Source: Lonicera japonica (taxonomy: Eukaryota > Streptophyta > Magnoliopsida > Dipsacales > Caprifoliaceae). Taken from it: a stretch of 64,000 nt of DNA. The notes beneath the pieces are model-generated. The model worked only from the letters and a program-made list of their open reading frames with translations. It made no database searches and was not told where the DNA came from. Positions 1-9,554 of this stretch are shown piece after piece. The stretch covers positions 124,001 through 188,000 of the forward strand of contig JAKCWG010000185.1 of NCBI GenBank assembly GCA_021464415.1. Direction: 5' to 3'. The number at the start of each line of letters is the position of its first letter. Within the stretch, counting starts at the first letter, position 1. The translations under genes and the position numbers were made by a program.

Positions 1-1425
1 ATGGGGTGTTTACAACTTTTTCCCCTCATCTGTTATTACTATAAACTTTCATGGCAGGATGGGCTTAAAATGTATATACTAAAATATTAAACTAGGGTGT
101 ATTTAACCATGGTCATACTCTTTGCTATTAAATTAAGAGTTTTATCTTGACCTTTGTACCTTTTAAGAACATAATAATTTCGACCAAATGAAAAGAAAAA
201 ATTAGAAATGGGGTAAATAGTCTTGTGTGATAATATTTTTTCCAAAAAATCCAGGGAATAATATTTTTTTTAATTAAGGGAATCTTTAAAATATATATAT
301 ATGAAATAATGCTTGTTTATCGGTTGTCTTTTAAAATAAGGACTTTGACTAAAATTGTATTTTGTGCAAACTTAACTTTGCAATCCAAAAAAATTAAGGC
401 AAATTTGTTTTGCATGATGTGTTTATATTTTTTTTTTAACTAGTATATTTTTATCTATAACTCTGGTAACTCTAAAGCAACGGCAAATAAATCCCAATAT
501 ATTGTAATGTATTAACAAATAAGAAGTGCAAACTTAATTTTACATAACTCAAAAAAATTATCATGTGTGTTTTATTAATAAATGGGTTTAAATTTCTAAT
601 TTGTTAAAATAACTCTAAATCTAAGTTAATTAAACATTTAGACATAGTAATTTACTAAAAAAACATGCAATGCAAACTTAATTTTGCAAGATAACATAAA
701 ATATTACAATTCAAAAATATACTACAAAGTTAACGTTGCACTTCTTTTGTAATTTGGTCAAAAATAGACCCTTAGTTTACAAAAATATTATTCCATGGTT
801 CATTTGTATAAAACTTTTTCAAAAAATCTCCATTTTTCAATATTCCAAAGAAAAAAATATATAATAATTTCAACATAGTAAATGGTCAAACAGTACAACT
901 TAGTTATACTATGAGATTAGCCGTTGTCCGTTGAGAGCATCTATTGCCTTTATAGAGGAACAACACGAACTTGGACCGGCCCCTTTGGATGACCCAGAAA
1001 GAAAATTACGACCAACCACAAATTCTACGGTGCCCGCTAGCTTGTAATTCTTGAAGCGTGAAGGGGGCTGAAAAAATTCATTCTTAGTTTGGTTATATTC
1101 AGGGTATTTGGTACATACATTGACGACAATATTGAAAAAAAGAAAAAACTCTTTAAGTTAGAAACATTTTGAAAAAAAATAAATTGTTTTCCTAATTTGG
1201 GAAAGCGAAATTAATAACTTCATTTTTTATACCCACTACTAAGAAAACAGTATATGCATAAATTAAGAAACATATGAAGACAGGGTAGCGCTGTGTAGGG
1301 GTAGCGCTGTGTAGGGGTAGCGAAGGGCACTTGACCTGTCTTGATTTTCTTTTTTAAATAGGTCCGAGTGCAAAACAAGTATGTGTAGTCGCACACAAAG
1401 TCGTATGGTTTGTTCATCCGATATT
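1..1425. other. AT-rich non-coding DNA
   Basis: No coding region is supported. Relative to SUMO-A on the minus strand this lies 3' of exon 2, so it is intron 2 or downstream DNA. An exon 3 homologous to 39866-39925 was looked for and not seen; in the SUMO-B copy exon 3 lies about 1.8 kb from exon 2, so the counterpart may be deleted or lie just beyond the window edge. A small GC-rich tandem repeat with flanking inverted repeats lies at about 1277-1343. Confidence 0.6.
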
Positions 1426-1790
1426 TGTAATAAGAGGTGATCCTTATAAACACATCAATGCTTCAATAAAATTCCTATGTCCAACTTACCTTTTTTCTAT
1501 TATTCCATTCCATTTTTTCATCTCAAGTCATTCACTCTGTATGACAATTTCTCATTTACTTCATAACTATTTTGGGCAAACAAATATATATACGATTTTT
1601 ATGAATTCATAGATCAGGAGAACACAAATCTTTGATAACCTTTGACAACCAAGTGTAAGGTCCCACTCAAAAATGGTTTTTATACCATTTTTCCAACAGT
1701 TTTTACATTAAAATTTTATAACTTTAAATATATTCCTTTGTATACTTTAAATTTTGGCCCCCTTCATTAAATTCTTGACTCCGCCAATGA
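1426..1790. mobile_element. Partial copy of an hAT-like non-autonomous element
   Basis: This stretch is recognisably homologous to the right half of the element at 45534-46299. It shares the segment reading roughly caagt-cattcact-gacaatttctcat, the paired tails around tttataactttaaatatattc, and a terminal motif ending in ctccgcca. The left end and target duplication are not identifiable, so the copy is truncated or decayed. It lies downstream of SUMO-A exon 2. Confidence 0.4.
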
Positions 1791-1975
1791 AAACAAATTT
1801 ACTTTGTAGTACGTTGTAATAAAGAATCATTTGGAAATACTGGATTAAACTACCAGTTATTCATATCAAATATATTGGTGGATTTTACATTTTTTTGACA
1901 TGTACAATTCTTTAATATACCCGGTATGATTATAATAAATAAAATAGATAAAATTTCATTTTATATATAAATTAC

Positions 1976-2121
1976 CTCATCCGCAGTTTTATCGTGGGGG
2001 AACAATTCACCATTGAACAAGAAGCGGCTTGAGGCATAGTCCAAAAATCTTCTATTACAATATGCAGTTAATACCTTCTTCAGCTAGTATGCCTAATTTT
2101 GAATACCAACTCTTTCCCATC
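1976..2121 (-). pseudogene. SUMO-like pseudogene A, exon 2
   Basis: On the minus strand an AG acceptor (2122-2123) precedes GATGGGAAAGAG and a GT donor (1974-1975) follows, exactly as in SUMO-B exon 2. The exon is 146 nt against 150 nt in copy B. The alignment needs one 3-nt deletion and one 1-nt deletion near the codons for the first helix, so the frame is lost and stops follow. The residues readable around the lesion keep the SUMO signature (DGKELVFKIR, then FLDYASSRF). With the interrupted exon 1 this marks a dead paralogue. Confidence 0.85.
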
Positions 2122-2374
2122 CTACAATTAATAAGTAAACAACACATGTTATAACTTTTTATAAAAAGTAATTATTTTTATTATTATTGAGACTATAAAG
2201 TTTATATGGGAAAAACGGATTATCTCAAAGAAGCAATATATAAGAATAAGACTATTCCATCCATTGCCAATTAATTTTAGGTTGGATGTTCTGAACTTTA
2301 ATATGTTATTAAAGGAAAGGTATCGTATAGGCCAAACGGCCGCACGGCTCTACATCACTCAGAGAGAGAGAGAC

Positions 2375-2433
2375 CTGGTTTTTGATTATGAGATTGACAT
2401 AATCAGCAGAAGAAGACGAAGAAGAAGGCTTAT
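2375..2433 (-). pseudogene. SUMO-like pseudogene A, 3' part of exon 1
   Basis: Read on the minus strand this continues the coding frame started at 8367, encoding a serine-rich linker followed by ADYVNLIIKNQ, and ends CAG with a GT donor at 2373-2374 followed by a short CT repeat. It matches the end of SUMO-B exon 1 (ADSFNIIIKSQ). Copia-1 is inserted immediately beside it and the 5-bp target duplication CTTAT (2429-2433) is part of the exon. Ignoring the insertion, exon 1 is open over about 35 codons. Confidence 0.85.
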
Positions 2434-3116
2434 TGTTGGAGTTTATTTTATGCATTTAAGAAAAAAAAAGAAAAAAAAAATAATAAAAAAAAAATGCTCC
2501 CAACACTTTTCCGAATTCCCCCCAACACTTTTCCGAATTCCCCTTAAATTTGTCTCCTGGTCTCCTCCTTTTTCCCTTAAAGCAGATCTACATTTTAAAA
2601 CATATATATATGTACAAGAAAGGAGAGAGAGAGACATATATCTTCCTACAAAAAATATTCTTCCGGCAGAATTATATATATTCCTACAGAAAATATTTTT
2701 CCGGCAGAAAAAGATTTTTTCCGGCAGAAACAGAAAATATTTTTCCGGTAGAAACAGAAAAATATTTTTTCCGGCAGAAACAAAAAATATTTTCCGGCAG
2801 AAACAGAAAATAATTTTCCGGTAGAAAAGATTTTTTCCGGCAGAAACAGAAAATATTTTTCCGGCAGTAAAACATTTTTCGGTTCCCGAGCAATTAAAAG
2901 AGTGTTATTGTCGAGCGGTTGAATAAGTGCAAATCAATCGTACAGAGGGTATCTGGGCTATTTCATCCTGGGGACGGCGTGGCATAATCAGAACTGCTAG
3001 CACGATTCCGGGCAGAGCCGCGAAACGTCTTAAAGAGAGCGACTTAGTCCGCAACTCAACCCGGTGTACTCTCTACCTTATCTATTTTTGATTCAGCAGT
3101 TTATTATTTTCCAACA
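2434..3116 (+). repeat. Copia-1 5' LTR with internal CCGGCAGAAA repeats
   Basis: 683 bp with TG...CA ends. Positions about 2655-2880 hold roughly nine degenerate copies of a 22-26 bp unit built on TTTTCCGGCAGAAACAG. Copies carry CCGGTAG variants and differ in the A/T spacer. The array differs in content from that of the 3' LTR while flanking LTR sequence is almost identical, so array slippage is faster than point mutation here. Confidence 0.93.
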
Positions 3117-3162
3117 ATTTTAAGACGTTTTCTATTCTGCTATTTTTTGTATAACTGTTGTC

Positions 3163-6100
3163 ATGGCTAATGAACTTAATCAAGCTGCTGCTTCTGGCTC
3201 ATTGAATCAACCTTTTAAATTTGAGGGTCTACACTTTAGGAGGTGGAAACAAAAAATGTTTTTTTACTTAACTCTTAAGAAGGTGGAATCTACTTGTGTT
3301 TCTGAAAAACCCACCTTCCCTAATCCGATTTCTGCGGCAGATCATAAGACTCTCAAAACTTGGGAAGACAATGATTATGCATGCAGAAATCTGATCTTGA
3401 ATGCTCTTCATGATGAGCTTTATGATGTTTACCTCCCGTGCAAATCCGCAAAAGAAATTTGGGATTCACTTCAAAAAAAATATGACACTGAAGAGGCTGG
3501 GTATAAAAAATACGCTGTCAGTCGTTATCTGAAATATCAGATGACGGACGACAAGTCTATTGTTACACAGTCTCACGAACTTCAGAAAATTGCATATGAG
3601 ATTATTTCTGAAGAAATGAATTTTGATGAGCAGTTTCAAGTGGCAGTTTTGATTGACAAATTACCCCCTGGCTGGAAAGATTTCAAAAACAGTTTGCGTC
3701 ACAAATCTAAAGAGTTTTCTTTTGAAAGTTTGATTACAAAATTCAGGATTGAGGAGGAAAACCGTAAACAAGATCGGAATGATGAGGTTCTGGTTGTTTT
3801 CAACAAAAATCAGAACCGTAATCAAAATCAGAATCGCTCGAACAACACCCCTCCTGCACTAAGGCCGAACCGGAAAAATATGAAAAATCAGAACGGTGGA
3901 AATAATGCGAACCGGTACGGGAACCAGAATAGGAACAACCAAACTCAGAACCAAAACAGAAATGGCCAGGCTAATAATAATAATAATAATAATAACAGTG
4001 TGTTCTCTTGCTATCACTGTGGAAAGCCTGGTCATATGGCAAGAAATTGTCGAAACAAACGCCGAGTTCCTCAGGCGAATGTTACTGAAGAGGAGCCCTT
4101 AGTGGCTATGATAACAGAAATTAATCTGGTATCGGGTTCTGAAGGCTGGTGGGTGGATATTGGCGCCTCTCGTCATGTCTGCCATGATCGTTCTCTATTT
4201 AAAACCTATTCTGATGCTGTTGATAAGAAAGTGCTGTTGGGTGATTCCCACACCACTAATGTTGCTGGGACGGGTAATGTCGAGTTGAAATTCACTTCTG
4301 GAAAGACTGTCATCCTTAAGGATGTTCTGCATACTCCAGAAATTAGGAAGAATCTTGTTTCGGGTTACATCCTTAATAAAGCTGGATTTGTTCAAACTAT
4401 TGGGGCAGATTTGTTTACTCTTACTAAGAATGGTGTATTTGTGGGGAAGGGGTATGCTTGTGATGGGATGTTTAAATTGAATGTTGATGCTAATAAAGTT
4501 GTTTCTAGTTCTGCTTATATGATTTGTTCATTTAATGTGTGGCATGCTAGACTCTGTCATGTTAATAAGCGCCTTATTAAGAACATGAGTAAACTGGAAA
4601 TTATTCCCCCCTTATCATTAAATGATTTCGAAAAATGTGAATTATGTAGCCAAGCAAAGATTACTAAAACACCTCACAAATATGTTTTAAGAGAAACTGA
4701 ACCTTTTGAATTAATTCATTCGGATATTTTTGAATTTGATGGTGTTTTAACGAGAAATGGAAAAAGGTATTTTATTACTTTTATTGATGATAATTCGGAT
4801 TTTTCCTATATTTACCTTATGAAAAATAAAAGTGAAGCAATTGATAAGTTTAAAATATTTTTTACAGAAATTGAAAATCAGTTTAATAAGAAAATAAAAA
4901 GATTTCGGAGTGATAGAGGAACCGAATATGATTCAACTGATTTTAAAAATCTTTATACTTCACTTGGTATTATTCATGAGACGACTGCTCCATATTCACC
5001 TGAAATGAATGGAAAAGCCGAAAGGAAAAATAGAACGTTTGCCGAATTAATTGTTGCTACGCTACTAAATTCAGGGGCTGCCTCACATTGGTGGGGAGAG
5101 ATTTTATTAACCGTTTGTCACATTCTTAATAGGGTGCCTAAGATTAAATCTAATTTATCCCCCTATGAGATTTTAAATAATAGAAGGCCCAATATATCTT
5201 ATTTACGTGTTTGGGGGTGCCTTTCTTACGTACGTATTCCTGATCCTAAAAGATCTAAGCTTGCTAGTAGAGCTTATGAATGTGTTTTTATCGGATATGC
5301 AGTTAATAGCAAGGCCTATAGATTTTATGATTTGAAAAATCTTGTTATTATTGAATCTAATGATGTAGACTTTTTTGAAGATAAATTCCCTTTTAAGTTG
5401 AAGAATAGTGGGGGTAGCTCACTACCTTCTAGCTCTACTTTACCTACTAGTACTGTGCACCATGGTACATCTTTTGAACCTAGGAAAAGTAAAAGAGTTA
5501 GAACCGCTAAAGACTTTGGACCTGATTTTTATGCATACACATTAGAAGATGATCCATCCACTATTCAAGAAGCGTTATCTTCTTTAGATGCTGACCTTTG
5601 GCAAGAAGCCATTGACGATGACATGGATTCCTTAGAATCAAATAGAACTTGGCATCTAGTAGACCTTCCTCCTGGTTGTAAAACCATAGGTTGTAAGTGG
5701 ATACTTAAAAAGAAATTAAATCCTGATGGCACTGTTGACAAATACAAAGCACGTTTAGTTGTCAAGGGTTATAGACAACGTGAAAATGTAGATTTCTTTG
5801 ATACTTATTCTCCCGTTACTAGAATTACGTCTATACGTGTTTTGATTGCCCTGGCTTCCTTGCATGATCTTGTTGTGCATCAAATGGATGTTAAAACTGC
5901 TTTCCTTAATGGAGAATTAGAAGAAGAAATTTACATGGAACAACCTGAAGGATTTATTATTACAGGTCAAGAACAAAAAGTATGCAAATTAGATAAATCC
6001 CTTTATGGTTTGAAACAGGCTCCTAAGCAATGGCATGAGAAATTTGATGAATTGATTATTGCAAATGGATTTAGAATTAATGAAAGTGATAAATGCATTT

Positions 6101-7095
6101 ATTATAAGACTGAGAATAATGCTTGCACTATTATATGTTTATATGTTGATGACTTGCTTATTTTTGGTTCTAATATCCATGTTGTTAATAATGTGAAATC
6201 CATGCTATGTGAAAATTTTGATATGAAGGATTTGGGAGAAGCCAATGTAATTTTAGGGATTAAAATTACTAGGACGGAAAAGGGACTTTCTTTGGATCAA
6301 TCTCATTACATTGAGAAGATTCTAAAGAAATATAATTACTCAGATTGTAAACCAGCATGTACTCCATATGATCCTAGTGTGAAGTTGTTCAAGAACACTG
6401 GAGACAGTGTTAGACAAACTGAGTATGCGAGCATCATTGGTAGCCTTCGATACGCTACTGATTGCACTAGGCCCAATATTGCTTATGCAGTGGGGGTACT
6501 ATGTAGGTTTACTAGCAGTCCTAGTATGGAGCATTGGCATGCTATTGAGAGGGTCATGCGTTATCTAAAAAGAACCATGGACCTAAAGTTACACTATCAA
6601 AAGTTTCCCGCTGTCCTAGAAGGATATAGCGATGCTGACTGGAATACCTTGTCAGAAGATTCCAAGGCCACAAGTGGATATATTTTCAGCATTGCTGGAG
6701 GTGCAGTTTCTTGGAAATCCAAGAAACAGACCATTTTGGCCCAGTCTACGATGGAGTCTGAGATGATAGCACTAGCTGCTGCTAGTGAAGAAGCAAGCTG
6801 GCTGAGAAGCTTTCTTGCAGATACCCCTCTATGGGAGAGACCGATCCCAGTTGTCCTTATCCACTGCGATAGTACCGCGGCTATTGCAAAAGTTCAGAAC
6901 CGTTACTATAACGGTAAGAAACGACAAATTCGTCGTAAACACAGCACGGTTAGAGAGTTACTCTCCAAAGGTGCTGTAAGAGTGGATTATGTGCGGTCTG
7001 AGAAAAATTTGGCTGATCCTTTGACGAAAGGACTAACGAGAGAGAAGGTGTTTAACACCTCGAAAGGGATGGGGTTAACGCCCAACGAAATCTGA
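3163..7095 (+). CDS. Copia-1 gag-pol polyprotein
   Basis: A single 1310-codon frame with standard copia domain order. The Gag region (about 1-280) ends with an Asn/Gln-rich stretch and a CCHC zinc knuckle at C283 (CYHCGKPGHMARNC). The protease site is D332-I333-G334; the usual motif is D-(S/T)-G, so this Ile is unusual and may weaken the enzyme. Integrase has the H461/H466/C492/C495 zinc site and a D521, D584, E620 catalytic triad (35 residues between the last two). Reverse transcriptase carries YVDD at 994-997. RNase H starts near D1157. The start is the first ATG after the LTR, about 46 nt downstream. It is the only intact polyprotein in the window. Confidence 0.95.
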   Translation: MANELNQAAASGSLNQPFKFEGLHFRRWKQKMFFYLTLKKVESTCVSEKPTFPNPISAADHKTLKTWEDNDYACRNLILNALHDELYDVYLPCKSAKEIWDSLQKKYDTEEAGYKKYAVSRYLKYQMTDDKSIVTQSHELQKIAYEIISEEMNFDEQFQVAVLIDKLPPGWKDFKNSLRHKSKEFSFESLITKFRIEEENRKQDRNDEVLVVFNKNQNRNQNQNRSNNTPPALRPNRKNMKNQNGGNNANRYGNQNRNNQTQNQNRNGQANNNNNNNNSVFSCYHCGKPGHMARNCRNKRRVPQANVTEEEPLVAMITEINLVSGSEGWWVDIGASRHVCHDRSLFKTYSDAVDKKVLLGDSHTTNVAGTGNVELKFTSGKTVILKDVLHTPEIRKNLVSGYILNKAGFVQTIGADLFTLTKNGVFVGKGYACDGMFKLNVDANKVVSSSAYMICSFNVWHARLCHVNKRLIKNMSKLEIIPPLSLNDFEKCELCSQAKITKTPHKYVLRETEPFELIHSDIFEFDGVLTRNGKRYFITFIDDNSDFSYIYLMKNKSEAIDKFKIFFTEIENQFNKKIKRFRSDRGTEYDSTDFKNLYTSLGIIHETTAPYSPEMNGKAERKNRTFAELIVATLLNSGAASHWWGEILLTVCHILNRVPKIKSNLSPYEILNNRRPNISYLRVWGCLSYVRIPDPKRSKLASRAYECVFIGYAVNSKAYRFYDLKNLVIIESNDVDFFEDKFPFKLKNSGGSSLPSSSTLPTSTVHHGTSFEPRKSKRVRTAKDFGPDFYAYTLEDDPSTIQEALSSLDADLWQEAIDDDMDSLESNRTWHLVDLPPGCKTIGCKWILKKKLNPDGTVDKYKARLVVKGYRQRENVDFFDTYSPVTRITSIRVLIALASLHDLVVHQMDVKTAFLNGELEEEIYMEQPEGFIITGQEQKVCKLDKSLYGLKQAPKQWHEKFDELIIANGFRINESDKCIYYKTENNACTIICLYVDDLLIFGSNIHVVNNVKSMLCENFDMKDLGEANVILGIKITRTEKGLSLDQSHYIEKILKKYNYSDCKPACTPYDPSVKLFKNTGDSVRQTEYASIIGSLRYATDCTRPNIAYAVGVLCRFTSSPSMEHWHAIERVMRYLKRTMDLKLHYQKFPAVLEGYSDADWNTLSEDSKATSGYIFSIAGGAVSWKSKKQTILAQSTMESEMIALAAASEEASWLRSFLADTPLWERPIPVVLIHCDSTAAIAKVQNRYYNGKKRQIRRKHSTVRELLSKGAVRVDYVRSEKNLADPLTKGLTREKVFNTSKGMGLTPNEI

Positions 7096-7618
7096 GTCAC
7101 TGTAATGGTAACCCAACCTATGGACTGGAGATCCCAAGAAATAAGTTCAAAGGGTAAACAACAAGTTACAAGTGATATTTTAGAAATCATGTATTATTAT
7201 CTCATCCCTATAGAGCATGATATCTTGAAGCGGTGAAAAGGTTGAGCATTTGCTCTTATTGAGTTCTATAGCTCTATGTGGAGTGGGGTACCAATGCTAC
7301 AAGAGTACTCTTGATAGACTCACCTATGTGAATGTGGAAGAGAGGTCGCTTCCTATGGAATTCTGGGCAAATTCTCTAGAGCATTCACTAACCGGGATAT
7401 AAGCACATGGCCATAACGTGCTGGCTTTTGGACAACACTCTTGGGGATAGTGTGTGTTGTGATTGTCAGAGATAGAGTTCAAAACTACGAGTTACTCTAG
7501 TATAGTCTGAAACACAAACACTACGTAAAGGTTCAAATTGAAAAATACCTTTACTTATGCACTGTCCTATGGAATATGCTCGATGAAAAAGTTTTTTCCT
7601 AAAATACAAGTGGGGGAT
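7096..7618 (+). other. Copia-1 3' untranslated region and polypurine tract
   Basis: There is no coding frame of note between the pol stop codon and the 3' LTR. The last bases before TGTTGG form the purine-rich tract aagtgggggat (about 7608-7618), the expected primer for plus-strand synthesis. Confidence 0.8.
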
Positions 7619-8316
7619 TGTTGGAGTTTATTTTATGCATTTAAGAAAAAAAAAGAAAAAAAAAGAAAAAAAAAATGCTCCCAACACTTTTCCGAATTCC
7701 CCCCAACACTTTTCCGAATTCCCCTTAAATTTGTCTCCTGGTCTCCTCCTTTTTCCCTTAAAGCAGATCTACATTTTAAAACATATATTTATGTACAAGA
7801 AAGGAGAGAGAGAGACATATATCTTCCTACAAAAATTATTCTTCCGGCAGAATTATATATATTCCTACAGAAAATATTTTTCCGGCAGAAAAAGATTTTT
7901 TCCGGCAGAAACAGAAAATATTTTCCAGCAGAAACAGAAAATATTTTTCCGGCAGAAAATATTTTTTCCGGTAGAAACAGAAAAATATTTTTTCCGGCAG
8001 AAACAGAAAATAATTTTCCGGTAGAAAAGATTTTTTCCGGCAGAAACAAAAAATATTTTTTCGGCAGTAAAACATTTTTCGGTTCCCGAGCAATTAAAAG
8101 AGTGTTATTGTCGAGCGGTTTAATAAGTGCAAATCAATCGTACAGAGGGTATCTGGGCTGTTTCATCCTGGGGACGGCGTGGCATAATCAGAACTGCTAG
8201 CACGATTCCGGGCAGAGCCGCGAAACGTCTTAAAGAGAGCGACTTAGTCCGCGACTCAACCCGGTGTACTCTCTACCTTATCTATTTTTGATTCAGCAGT
8301 TTATTATTTTCCAACA
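7619..8316 (+). repeat. Copia-1 3' LTR
   Basis: 698 bp, near-identical to the 5' LTR except for about 15 bp extra from a rearranged CCGGCAGAAA array (about 7840-8075). It ends CCAACA at 8316 and is followed by the target duplication CTTAT. Confidence 0.93.
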
Positions 8317-8321
8317 CTTAT

Positions 8322-8367
8322 TCATCTTTTCCTTCTCACCAAGATGGGAAGAAGCATGGGACGACAT
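8322..8367 (-). pseudogene. SUMO-like pseudogene A, start of exon 1
   Basis: On the minus strand an ATG at 8367 opens MSSHASSHLGEKEKMNK, clearly homologous to the SUMO-B N terminus (SSQASSHLGKGKKMK). The frame continues across the CTTAT duplication into 2433-2375 on the far side of Copia-1. The retrotransposon therefore splits the first coding exon about 17 codons from the start. Confidence 0.85.
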
Positions 8368-8519
8368 AATAATATTCTAGCTACTTAGATTAAACAAGAA
8401 CATGCAAGTTAGTTAGAATAATTCCGACAAGCAATCAGAAAAGAAAAGACCAAATTGTTTTTATAGCTCTCTGTCTTGCTCTCTCTCAAGCACAATGTTG
8501 AAACCAAAAAAATGCATTT
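8368..8519 (-). other. SUMO-A 5' flank, proximal piece
   Basis: About 150 bp of sequence just upstream of the SUMO-A start codon. It is cut at 8519 by Copia-2 (target duplication CATTT at 8515-8519) and resumes at 32988. No clear TATA box was assigned. Confidence 0.6.
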
Positions 8520-8593
8520 TGTTGAAGAGTATGATATACATTGTTTACCCACTACTTAACAACTTAAGTTTTTGGGTGAGATGGTTACTAACA
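8520..8593 (+). repeat. Copia-2 5' LTR (74 bp)
   Basis: TG...CA ends, followed directly by a tRNA-iMet primer site. The same 74 bp with several substitutions recurs at 32909-32982. LTRs this short are typical of miniature (TRIM/SMART-type) elements rather than of copia elements with a full pol. Confidence 0.88.
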
Positions 8594-9284
8594 TGGTATC
8601 AGAGGGTTAGGGTTTTTCATCCAAGGTTTACGTCTCCTAGTTGACAGCAGCCTAGTTTTGGTTAGGGTTTTCACTTTTAATTTTTTGTTGAACACTTCAT
8701 CGTGCTCGTTTAATCTCACCTCCGGCCTAGGGAGGATCGTCTACCACCGTTTCGCACTCACCCAGAATCCGGCGCCGTAAAACCACGCGCATGGCCCCCA
8801 CGCGCCATCGCTTCATCTCGTCAGCGACCTCACGTGCCGGCGTGTGGAGGCGCGTGAAGCCTCCGATTGACTTCCAGCCACCGTCGTTGGTCTCGTTTCA
8901 CTATTTACAGCACATATATGTGTTTGGTTTGGGTCGGTTCCTCACTGTTTGGTGTAGATCTGACTTTGGATCAAGTTTAGCCTTCCTCGTATTGTTCTGC
9001 GCATACTAGATCTGAGATAATTGTGTTTCTAGACCTGAAACTGTGTCCAGAGGCTGTTTGTTCGTGTTTTGTGCTTTACAATTGCTGGTCTGTGATTGGT
9101 TTGGGTTAATTCGCACCCGTTTGACTCTTTAAGTTATTTCTGCACCACTCGGTTGCTCGTTTCTTGGTTTCAAGTTTGGCTGTGACCTGTTCATTGGTTT
9201 GCTCAGTTTATTTGTGATTTGTGTGGCTTGATTTCTACTTCATTGGTTTGCTCTGTTTATTTCTCGCTATAAAATTATTTAAAT
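8594..9284 (+). other. Copia-2 primer binding site and untranslated leader
   Basis: Starts with TGGTATCAGAGG (8594-8605), complementary to the 3' end of initiator Met tRNA. The rest is about 680 bp of leader without a supported coding region; a 72-codon open frame inside it resembles nothing recognised. Confidence 0.75.
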
Positions 9285-9549
9285 ATGTCAGAGCAGAAGG
9301 CGGCAGTTGTTTCTGATGTAGTTTATGTAATGTCAAAAATTACTGAGCATAAACTTAATGGCTCCAATTATCTTGACTGGAGTAAAACCATTCGAATTTA
9401 TTTGCGTAGTATCGATAAAGATGATCACATGACTAGTGATCCCCCTTCAGATAATTCGAGACAGACGTGGCTAAGGGAGGATGCCCAGTTATTCTTATAA
9501 ATTCGAAATTCGATTGATAGTACTGTGATTAGTTTGATTAACCATTGTG
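9285..9549 (+). pseudogene. Copia-2 gag, N-terminal part
   Basis: Opens with an ATG and the copia Gag N-terminal pattern ITEHKLNGSNYLDWSKTIR. An in-frame TAA follows AQLFL near 9498, after which the same frame continues with a Gag-like NSIDSTVISLINHCE up to the Tat-1 insertion. The downstream half resumes at 28735 (VKELMDYLDFLYSG). It is dead through the nonsense codon, the insertion and later frameshifts. Confidence 0.85.
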
Positions 9550-9554
9550 AATTG

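Larger units (their letters stand above)
2434..8316 (+). mobile_element. Copia-1, full-length Ty1/copia retrotransposon inserted in SUMO-A exon 1
   Basis: The element starts TGTTGGAG and ends CCAACA, has two LTRs (2434-3116 and 7619-8316), one uninterrupted gag-pol frame and a purine tract (about 7609-7618) before the 3' LTR. It is flanked by the 5-bp duplication CTTAT (2429-2433 and 8317-8321). Outside an internal repeat array the LTRs differ at only a handful of positions, so insertion is recent. No tRNA-iMet primer site (TGGTATCAGA) follows the 5' LTR; the bases there read attttaagacg, so the priming tRNA is unclear. Confidence 0.95.

Noticed and set aside
2264..2893. Open frames over the Copia-1 LTR (and 7538-8200)
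   Set aside because: They arise from the CCGGCAGAAA repeat array and A-rich tract, occur on both strands and have no family features.
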